Shown piece after piece: positions 1 through 4,998 of a stretch of 7,635 nucleotides of DNA. The notes below the pieces were generated by a model, which was not told the DNA's origin, ran no database searches, and was given only the letters and a program-made list of their open reading frames with translations. The stretch spans positions 1 through 7,635 of the forward strand of contig JAEYZX010000072.1 of NCBI GenBank assembly GCA_023427845.1, read 5' to 3'. Source of the DNA: Bacteroidota bacterium. Lineage in GTDB: Bacteria; Bacteroidota; Bacteroidia; Flavobacteriales; Flavobacteriaceae. The translations under genes and the position numbers were made by a program. Each line of letters begins with the position of its first letter. Position 1 is the first letter of the stretch.

Positions 1-674
1 CGAATTTTACCAAGTATGAGATCATCGGAAGGCAATCAAAGGATTATTCCCACCGGGATTACATCGTACCCTATTCCCGTTCCGATTACGAATATTACGT
101 ACCGCAGGCTGTTTTGTATCGGAATTATGCGGAGATACACAACAACTGGAGTGAACCGCTCATTGCCGAAGGATTGATTTACACATTGTTATATCTGGCA
201 CTCTCACTTGCAATGATGTTGTTCTCATTCAGGATTACGAATGCACGGAGTTGGTTGCTGGCACTTGTTGCGATGGGAGCGCTGTGGATTTTATCGGGCG
301 TATTGTCAGCCTTGACGGGATCACAGTTCGTGTTTCTATATTTCTGGCTTGCAATTGTCGTTGGCATACTCATCTATTATTTCGTCATCACTACGAACAA
401 CCGGGGCAAGGAACATTCGGCAATTATCCTGAATCTACTACTTTGGGGCATGGCGGGAATGTTGCCGTTGGTGTATTTGCTGATTATGCAGCACTTCAAC
501 CAGCCGCAGCAAATCGTAACCGGCAACGGGGTCGAATACGTAAACACACCTGAATTTAAATGGATGGATGCCAATGTATCGAATTTCCTAATGTTGAATA
601 TCTGGATCGTAATCGCTGCGATGATTCTGTTCGCGGCATCTATAAGAAAATGGAAAAGCGTGGCCGAGAGTTAG
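1..674 (+). CDS. Unrecognised multi-pass membrane protein, 3' part only
   Basis: The reading frame is open from the left edge (first full codon at 3) to the TAG at 672-674, so 223 residues of the C-terminal part are visible and the true start lies outside the window; a TTG at 114 need not be a start. The first 55 or so visible residues are hydrophilic and rich in Tyr, Asp and Arg. About five hydrophobic helices follow, near visible residues 58-76, 85-105, 109-129, 141-161 and 195-213. A polar loop between helices 4 and 5 contains the stretch NGVEYVNTPEF, and the protein ends in a short basic tail (RKWKSVAES). This is an inner-membrane topology. I do not recognise the family. It might be a permease-like or transporter-associated subunit, but no motif shows that. 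Its stop codon overlaps that of the convergent VF530 gene. Confidence 0.8.
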   Translation, partial: NFTKYEIIGRQSKDYSHRDYIVPYSRSDYEYYVPQAVLYRNYAEIHNNWSEPLIAEGLIYTLLYLALSLAMMLFSFRITNARSWLLALVAMGALWILSGVLSALTGSQFVFLYFWLAIVVGILIYYFVITTNNRGKEHSAIILNLLLWGMAGMLPLVYLLIMQHFNQPQQIVTGNGVEYVNTPEFKWMDANVSNFLMLNIWIVIAAMILFAASIRKWKSVAES

Positions 675-901
675 CTTCGCATTTTGGGGAGTGTCCTGAT
701 GTACAGCTGCTCGACTTTATTGCGTGCCCAATCGGTTTTACGAAGAAAAGTGAGGCTCGATCTGACGCTTGGATTATCCTTAAAGCATTTGATGTTGATC
801 AGTTCGCCTAATGTATCAAATCCATAAAACGCCACAAGATCCTCAACGATTTTCTGAAGCGTGATGCCATGCAACGGGTTATTCTGCTGCTGATTTTCCA
901 T
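671..901 (-). CDS. VF530-family (DUF2132) small protein
   Basis: This encodes a 76-residue protein starting with ATG (complement of 899-901) and ending in TAA (complement of 671-673). The pattern NNPLHGITL (residues 7-15), a helix containing LVAFYGFDTLGELI, the segment INIKCF followed by NPSVRSSLTFLRKTDWAR, and then KVEQLYI near residue 63 is the conserved core of the VF530/DUF2132 family, whose usual length is about 70-80 residues, so the gene looks complete. The family takes its name from a Vibrio fischeri protein and is often labelled DNA-binding from its fold; its cellular role is not established, and nothing here adds to it. It is transcribed divergently from smpB across an 81-bp gap. 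Its stop codon overlaps the stop of the membrane-protein gene on the other strand (shared bases 672-673). Confidence 0.88.
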   Translation of the reverse strand: MENQQQNNPLHGITLQKIVEDLVAFYGFDTLGELINIKCFKDNPSVRSSLTFLRKTDWARNKVEQLYIRTLPKMRS

Positions 902-922
902 ACCGCAAGTTAAAGATTTAAA

Positions 923-948
923 TCGGTAGCTAAAAACCGACTTCGGTT
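923..948. repeat. Overlapping short inverted repeats in the VF530/smpB intergenic region
   Basis: Three copies of one 5-6 base word alternate in orientation: TCGGT at 923-927, ACCGA at 936-940 and TCGGTT at 943-948. The middle copy can pair with either neighbour, giving two mutually exclusive small hairpins. It lies between two divergent genes and touches the proposed TTG (-33) element of the smpB promoter. It may be an operator or chance; the arms are short. Confidence 0.35.
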
Positions 949-977
949 GTGGTTTAAAACTATAGTTGTTACATTTG
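947..977 (+). promoter_or_regulatory. Candidate Bacteroidota-type promoter of smpB
   Basis: TACATTTG at 970-977 fits the Bacteroidota -7 consensus TAnnTTTG exactly, and a TTG at 947-949 lies 20 nt upstream, within the usual spacing for the -33 element. The predicted start of transcription would fall around 980-984, at or next to the smpB ATG at 983. This implies a very short or absent leader. No competing exact match was seen in the gap. Confidence 0.5.
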
Positions 978-982
978 CCCTA

Positions 983-1444
983 ATGCTAAAAACGGTCAAC
1001 ATACTCAATAAACGCGCCCGGTTCGATTATGAAATCATCGAGACCTATACCGCCGGCATCGTGCTGACCGGAACCGAAATAAAAAGCATCCGCCTGGGTA
1101 AAGCCCAAATCACCGACAGTTTTTGCGAATTCAATGAAAACGGCGAGTTATTTGCGATAAACACTTCCATAGAGGAATATGCGTTCGGAAACCAATTCAA
1201 CCATTTCGCGCGCTCCGAAAGAAAACTGCTGCTTAACAAACGCGAACTTAAAACCCTTCACCGAAGCGTGCAGGCAAAAGGTCTCACCATAATTCCGCTG
1301 CGTCTATTCACGAATGAAAAAGGAATCGCGAAACTCGAAATCGCGCTCTGTAAGGGAAAGAAAACCTACGATAAACGCGAATCGCTGAAAGAACAGGATA
1401 CCAAGCGCGACCTCGACCGCATCAAAAAAGAATTCAAGCGTTAA
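983..1444 (+). CDS. smpB: SsrA-binding protein SmpB
   Basis: SmpB binds tmRNA (SsrA) and delivers it to stalled ribosomes for trans-translation, which rescues the ribosome and tags the incomplete peptide for degradation; it acts in the cytoplasm. The 153-residue length is normal. The N-terminal block NKRARFDYEI (residues 9-18), TAGIVLTGTEIKSIR (23-37), the HFARSERKLLL block (74-84) and the basic KGKKTYDKRESLKEQD segment (124-139), followed by the helical tail RDLDRIKKEFKR, match the family closely. I chose the ATG at 983 because the typical Bacteroidota protein starts MLKTVNILNK. The frame is open further upstream to a TTG at 947, but that extension would be unconserved and would cover the likely promoter. 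The gene is followed after 3 nt by an XRE regulator gene, so the two are probably cotranscribed. Confidence 0.97.
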   Translation: MLKTVNILNKRARFDYEIIETYTAGIVLTGTEIKSIRLGKAQITDSFCEFNENGELFAINTSIEEYAFGNQFNHFARSERKLLLNKRELKTLHRSVQAKGLTIIPLRLFTNEKGIAKLEIALCKGKKTYDKRESLKEQDTKRDLDRIKKEFKR

Positions 1445-1447
1445 CGT

Positions 1448-1816
1448 ATGAATGCGCTTTTGAAAAACGCACGTGAAGAAAAAAACCTGACAATCCGCGA
1501 AGTTGCGGCAACCCTAAACATCGATCCGGCGTTGATCAGTAAATTTGAAAGCGGCTCGCGAATGCCGACCAAGGATCAGCTTTTAAAATTAGCCGATTTA
1601 TTGCAAATCAATCGGGATAAAATTGAAATTCTGTGGCTCAAACGAAAAATACTCCGACTGGTCGATCAAAACCCATTTGCACTTCAGGCATTAAAATCGG
1701 CCGAAACAGAACTTTCGGGAAGCAATCCCACTCAACCTGAAATCAGTCCGGCATCAATCCAAAAACTCATGGATGAAATGGAATCGCTCAAAACCATCCT
1801 TTCAGGAAAGAAGTAA
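1448..1816 (+). CDS. XRE-family helix-turn-helix transcriptional regulator
   Basis: This is a 122-residue protein. Residues 4-58 form a Cro/CI-type (HTH_3) DNA-binding domain: LKNAREEKNLTIREVA, then LNIDPALISKFESGSRMPT carrying the recognition helix, then LLKLADLL. The segment 61-90 (ILWLKRKILRLVDQNPFALQALKSAE) is a basic amphipathic helical region. The tail 91-122 has a Pro/Ser-rich linker and a last helix (IQKLMDEMESLKTIL) that could form a coiled coil for dimerisation. The ATG lies 3 nt after the smpB stop codon, which suggests cotranscription and perhaps translational coupling. The target is unknown. Proteins of this general type in Bacteroidota sometimes sit beside restriction-modification genes, but none is visible here. 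Its TAA stop (1814-1816) directly abuts the stop of the convergent S51 peptidase gene. Confidence 0.9.
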   Translation: MNALLKNAREEKNLTIREVAATLNIDPALISKFESGSRMPTKDQLLKLADLLQINRDKIEILWLKRKILRLVDQNPFALQALKSAETELSGSNPTQPEISPASIQKLMDEMESLKTILSGKK

Positions 1817-3097
1817 TTACATTTTAACCAGCTTTTCAGTAACCCGGCCATTTTCTGTTGTGATTTCTGCAATATAGAATCCCGCGGAAAAAGCAGATGT
1901 ATCAATAGGTTCATCAGCAGAAAGCGTAGTTTCATAAACCGGTTTTCCAACAGCATCATATATTTTTATACGTGCCGCATCCGCAAATGAAACCGATAGC
2001 GATTCATTGAAAGGATTCGGATACGCGCCAACGGCAATTTTTTGCGAGGCAGGAATACCCAGCATGCAATCGGGTTCGGTTCCCGCTGTCACATTCAATG
2101 CGCCGTTCACCACATACCAATGCTCCCATGTCCCACCCGATGCCTCGGGCAAAGTCCATCCATTCAAATCGAAATAATGTTCGCCGTTCATCGTTCCCGG
2201 AACTTTATATACCTGTAACGCTTCTCCATTAAAGTTCCACGTGAGCGGAGTACCGGGCGAAAATACTTCCGGTCCGTCCCAATCCTGGCAATTAGGCTGA
2301 ATAAAATAGGCAAACTCGTCATAATTCGGATAGTCGCCATAGACCCGTGCAATTCCATTTTCGTCTATGCAAATCGCAACGTATTCGTTGGCCGCAATCC
2401 CGTAAGTACTTGTCAAGGTCTGTTTCAGTCTGGCTATGAATGCCACGTGCCGGCCTCGCCTGTCAGGATTATCGTAATGGGTATCGGTAATGACGCCAGT
2501 TAAATAGGGAACCGATAAAAAATCGTCAAACATCACCGAAACGTTCGGGTTTGAGGGATCCATCAACGCCTGTGCAGATGAAACCGAGCCATACTGCGCC
2601 GAGAAATATTTTCCGCCCAAAATTGCCATTCCGGCGCTGGTTCCACCAATTGGTGCCTGCTTTACATTAACATGCGCATTCAGCAAATCTTCCAGCGCGT
2701 TATCTTTGAAAAAGCTGACATAATTCCACTGATCGCCACCTGCAAACCAAATCATTTCGGCATTCGCGACCTTGTCCAAAACATATGGATCGGTCGCGCC
2801 TGCCACCGAGGTGATCACAAGTGTTTCAACCGAGTTTACATTAACGCCGAGTTCCGAATAAAGATAATCGTTGTAACCATCACTTCCCGAACTTCTCAAA
2901 ACCACAACATCACCGCCATTTGCGCGCTCAAGCAGCCATAACATCGCATTGTCGTGTTCGGCCGCGCCGCCCATCAAACAGGTTCCGGGAGTCGTTTGGG
3001 TCGTGATGTTTGTTGTACTTCCCGTAAAATAACTGGTGTAACCCTGTGCGAATATAGTTGCGGGCAGTACTAACAGGGCGAGTAATTTTAACTTCAT
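1817..3097 (-). CDS. Secreted cyanophycinase-like serine peptidase (family S51) with T9SS sorting domain
   Basis: This 426-residue protein is predicted to be exported. Residues 1-17 (MKLKLLALLVLPATIFA) form a type I signal peptide with cleavage likely after Ala17; there is no lipobox cysteine. Residues 38-265 or so resemble cyanophycinase and other S51 peptidases: MGGAAEH (42-48), FAGGDQW (118-124), the nucleophile elbow GGTSAGM with Ser154, DTHYDNPDRRGR with His207, and CIDENG with Glu246. These align with the Ser-His-Glu triad of known cyanophycinase, so the enzyme looks catalytically intact. A beta-rich linker follows, and residues 355-426 form a T9SS type A C-terminal domain (YPNPFNESLSVS ... 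AGFYIAEI ... EKLVKM). Cyanophycinases cleave beta-Asp-Arg bonds; the substrate of this one is not known. Its ATG overlaps the pcm TGA by one base (TGATG), so its translation may depend on pcm. Confidence 0.9.
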   Translation of the reverse strand: MKLKLLALLVLPATIFAQGYTSYFTGSTTNITTQTTPGTCLMGGAAEHDNAMLWLLERANGGDVVVLRSSGSDGYNDYLYSELGVNVNSVETLVITSVAGATDPYVLDKVANAEMIWFAGGDQWNYVSFFKDNALEDLLNAHVNVKQAPIGGTSAGMAILGGKYFSAQYGSVSSAQALMDPSNPNVSVMFDDFLSVPYLTGVITDTHYDNPDRRGRHVAFIARLKQTLTSTYGIAANEYVAICIDENGIARVYGDYPNYDEFAYFIQPNCQDWDGPEVFSPGTPLTWNFNGEALQVYKVPGTMNGEHYFDLNGWTLPEASGGTWEHWYVVNGALNVTAGTEPDCMLGIPASQKIAVGAYPNPFNESLSVSFADAARIKIYDAVGKPVYETTLSADEPIDTSAFSAGFYIAEITTENGRVTEKLVKM

Positions 3098-3738
3098 CAG
3101 TTTTTGTTTTCCAATAAAGGTACAAAACGGAATTCACCAAATTCATGTTTTTCAAACTGCGTTTCGTTTTTTCGGATCAGCAAGGTCATGATCTGCGATT
3201 CGACACCAAGCGGGATTACAAGCCTTCCTCCTACTTTTAACTGTGCCATCAAGGGTTTCGGGATTATAGGCGCGCCAGCCGTTACGATGATGCTGTCGAA
3301 TGGCGCGTGGTTTGGAAGCCCTTTATAACCATCACCAAACGAAATGTGCTTTGGCCGTATGCCGAGTTTTGGCAACAGCACCGAGGTTTGTTTAAAAAGT
3401 TCGTTCTGGCGCTCAACCGTATAAACCTTTGCGCCCATCATGCACAGAACAGCGGTCTGATAACCCGATCCGGTACCGATTTCCATTACTTTATGATCTT
3501 TTTTGACCTGTAGCAATTGCGTCTGGAACGCGACCGTATACGGTTGTGAAATGGTTTGTCCGGCACCAATCGGGAAGGGTTTGTCCTGATAGGCATAATC
3601 CTCAAAACTCGAATCGAGGAAGAGGTGGCGCGGAATTTTTCGGATGGCTTCAAGTGCGTTTTTGTCGGTTATCCCTTTTTTTTCGAGAAGGCTGACCAAC
3701 TGATTTCGGAGTCCCTGATGTTTGGCTGTATCTTTCAA
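3097..3738 (-). CDS. pcm: Protein-L-isoaspartate O-methyltransferase
   Basis: Pcm methylates the free alpha-carboxyl of L-isoaspartyl residues that arise from Asn deamidation or Asp isomerisation, using S-adenosylmethionine, and so starts their conversion back to Asp in the cytoplasm. The 213-residue protein has the family signature AYQDKPFPIGAGQTISQPY (residues 49-67), SAM motif I VMEIGTGSGYQTAVL (84-98), GDGYKGLP (135-142) containing the post-motif acidic residue, the FDSIIVTAGAP region (147-157), the VGGRLVIPLG block (169-178), and the final FVPLL. Length is typical. The start is a TTG (complement of 3736-3738). I see no in-frame ATG just upstream, and the N-terminus (KDTAKHQGLRNQLV) matches the usual flavobacterial beginning. 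It is the first gene of a leftward unit with the S51 peptidase gene. Confidence 0.95.
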   Translation of the reverse strand: MKDTAKHQGLRNQLVSLLEKKGITDKNALEAIRKIPRHLFLDSSFEDYAYQDKPFPIGAGQTISQPYTVAFQTQLLQVKKDHKVMEIGTGSGYQTAVLCMMGAKVYTVERQNELFKQTSVLLPKLGIRPKHISFGDGYKGLPNHAPFDSIIVTAGAPIIPKPLMAQLKVGGRLVIPLGVESQIMTLLIRKNETQFEKHEFGEFRFVPLLENKN

Positions 3739-3759
3739 TTTCGGAGTAGAATTAAGCCG

Positions 3760-3767
3760 TAAACATA
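3760..3767 (-). promoter_or_regulatory. Possible -7 box for pcm
   Basis: On the - strand the bases read TATGTTTA, seven of eight matches to the Bacteroidota -7 consensus TAnnTTTG. Transcription would begin near 3755, giving a leader of under 20 nt before the TTG start at 3738. I saw no convincing TTG at the -33 spacing, so this is weak. Confidence 0.3.
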
Positions 3768-3814
3768 AGAACTTTATAGGACTTTTGGGAGCTGTTTCGC
3801 GCTATTCGCTATAT

Positions 3815-3850
3815 CTTTTTTTCTCCCGATAACCAACGGGAGAAAAAAAG
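3815..3850. repeat. Perfect 14-bp inverted repeat with 8-nt loop, hairpin element
   Basis: The left arm CTTTTTTTCTCCCG (3815-3828) is the exact reverse complement of the right arm CGGGAGAAAAAAAG (3837-3850), around the loop ATAACCAA. A U:G pair (3814/3851) could extend the stem. The stem has a run of T on its 5' side and a run of A on its 3' side, and because it is a palindrome this holds on both strands. An intrinsic terminator needs the opposite order, so a terminator is unlikely. It lies in a divergent intergenic region where no terminator is expected. The flanks may belong to the same element: CGCTAT occurs twice at 3800-3805 and 3807-3812, and AGC (3790-3792) can pair with GCT (3869-3871). 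It could be a structured RNA, an operator, or a dispersed repeat. Confidence 0.75.
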
Positions 3851-3912
3851 GATGTCGCTGCTATCACGGCTAAAATATTCGTATTAATCAACAGGCAACG
3901 CCGTTTTATTCT

Positions 3913-3920
3913 TATTTTTG
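3913..3920 (+). promoter_or_regulatory. Candidate -7 box for the oxidoreductase operon
   Basis: TATTTTTG is an exact match to the Bacteroidota -7 consensus TAnnTTTG. Transcription would start around 3923-3927, giving a leader of about 35-40 nt before the ATG at 3962. No clear TTG stands at the -33 distance. A small CCC-GAAA-GGG hairpin (3928-3937) would lie in this leader. Confidence 0.4.
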
Positions 3921-3942
3921 CTCTCGGCCCGAAAGGGAACTA

Positions 3943-3969
3943 ATGAATCAAAAACAGTCCTATGCTTAA
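3943..3969 (+). other. Possible leader peptide ORF overlapping the oxidoreductase start
   Basis: An ATG at 3943 opens an eight-codon frame (MNQKQSYA, then TAA at 3967-3969). It ends 5 nt inside the next gene, whose ATG at 3962 lies in another frame. If translated, ribosomes ending here could re-initiate at 3962, or the two starts could compete. There is no Shine-Dalgarno sequence to support either, so this may be chance. Confidence 0.2.
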
Positions 3970-4945
3970 AGTTGGGGTACTTGGTGCAGGCCACCTGGGA
4001 AAGATACACTTGCGTTTGCTTCAGCAATCCGATAAATACGAACTGGTTGGCTTTTATGATGAGAATCACGAAAACGGTGAGCGCATAGCAAGGGAATTCG
4101 GATACCGTCAGTTTCATACGATTGCCACATTGATACACGCCGTTGATGTGGTCGATATCGTAACGCCAACGCTTTCGCATTACAAATGTGCAAAAGTCGC
4201 AATCAAGTCGGGCAAACATGTCTTTATCGAAAAACCTATTTCAAACACCGTAGCCGAAGCCGAAGAGATCATCGCATTAGCTGATGAATTTAATGTAAAA
4301 GGCCAGGTCGGACATGTCGAAAGGTTCAATCCTGCTTTCATCGCGGTCAAGAACATGATCAGCAATCCGATGTTTATCGAAACGCACAGGCTGGCAGAGT
4401 TCAATCCGCGGGGCACCGATGTTCCCGTAGTTCTCGATTTGATGATACACGATATCGATGCGATCTTAAGCGTTGTCGACTCACCTGTCAAAAACATAAA
4501 TGCAAGCGGGGTCTCGGTAATTTCCGACACTCCCGATATCGCAAACGCACGAATCGAATTTGAGAACGGCTGCGTCGCAAACCTGACTGCAAGCCGGATT
4601 TCACTCAAAAACATGCGTAAATCGCGCTTCTTTCAAAAAGACGCCTACATTTCGGTCGATTTCCTCGAGAAGAAATGTGAGGTAGTAAAAATGCAGGACG
4701 CGCCCGAAAATCCGGGCGATTTCGATATGATCCTTCAAAATGCCGAAGGAATCAAAAAACAAATCTATTTCGACAATCCCGAAGTACAGCAAAACAACGC
4801 CATTCTCGACGAACTCGAAACTTTCGCCGATGCGATATCCAACAATACTACACCAATAGTAACGCTCGAAGATGGAACCGAAGCGTTGCGTGTTGCCTAC
4901 CGTATAATCGAATGCTTTAAAAAAGCCGATTCAGAGAAAGGTTAA
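3962..4945 (+). CDS. Gfo/Idh/MocA-family NAD(P)-dependent oxidoreductase
   Basis: This 327-residue protein is a cytoplasmic dehydrogenase of the Gfo/Idh/MocA family, which oxidises or reduces sugars and sugar nucleotides with bound NAD(P). The N-terminal Rossmann domain has GVLGAGHLGKIH (G8-x-G10-x-x-G13), Asp33 at the end of the second strand (VGFYDE), and the family EKP motif at 90-92 (HVFIEKPIS). The C-terminal domain (about 125-320) carries the catalytic-type pair in VLDLMIHDID (Asp159 and His163). The segment GQVGHVERFNPA (114-125) resembles enzymes annotated as UDP-N-acetylglucosamine 3-dehydrogenase (GnnA-like), which work in lipid A or sugar-nucleotide synthesis, but the substrate cannot be fixed from sequence. 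ATG 3962 is chosen because the glycine-rich motif follows at the usual distance. It is the first gene of a probable four-gene unit, divergent from pcm. Confidence 0.93.
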   Translation: MLKVGVLGAGHLGKIHLRLLQQSDKYELVGFYDENHENGERIAREFGYRQFHTIATLIHAVDVVDIVTPTLSHYKCAKVAIKSGKHVFIEKPISNTVAEAEEIIALADEFNVKGQVGHVERFNPAFIAVKNMISNPMFIETHRLAEFNPRGTDVPVVLDLMIHDIDAILSVVDSPVKNINASGVSVISDTPDIANARIEFENGCVANLTASRISLKNMRKSRFFQKDAYISVDFLEKKCEVVKMQDAPENPGDFDMILQNAEGIKKQIYFDNPEVQQNNAILDELETFADAISNNTTPIVTLEDGTEALRVAYRIIECFKKADSEKG

Positions 4946-4970
4946 TTCATCATCATTAAGCCACATATCA

Positions 4971-4994
4971 TTTTCAAATTTTCAAATTCTCAAA
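4971..4994 (+). repeat. Tandem 8-nt repeat just upstream of the hydroxyacyl-CoA dehydrogenase start
   Basis: Three consecutive 8-base units, TTTTCAAA, TTTTCAAA and TTCTCAAA (one mismatch in the third), end 4 nt before the ATG at 4999. The 53-bp gap has no Shine-Dalgarno sequence and no clear -7 box. An A/T-rich, unstructured leader is usual for ribosome loading in this phylum. The tandem array could change length by slippage. Confidence 0.7.
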
Positions 4995-4998
4995 TCAA

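Noticed and set aside
251..553. 100-codon + strand frame inside the membrane-protein gene
   Set aside because: It overlaps a longer frame with coherent hydrophobic helices, and has no domain or promoter of its own.
947..982. N-terminal extension of SmpB from a TTG at 947
   Set aside because: The extra 12 residues are not part of the usual SmpB start, and this stretch holds the best promoter match of the gap.
3815..3850. Rho-independent terminator
   Set aside because: The stem is GC-rich inside, but the T-run precedes it and the A-run follows it on both strands, which is the reverse of an intrinsic terminator. No gene ends on either side; both flanking genes start here.
4180..4614. 144-codon open frame on the - strand inside the oxidoreductase gene
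   Set aside because: It is fully antisense to a clear family member and has low-complexity Ser/Thr/Ile composition typical of shadow frames.
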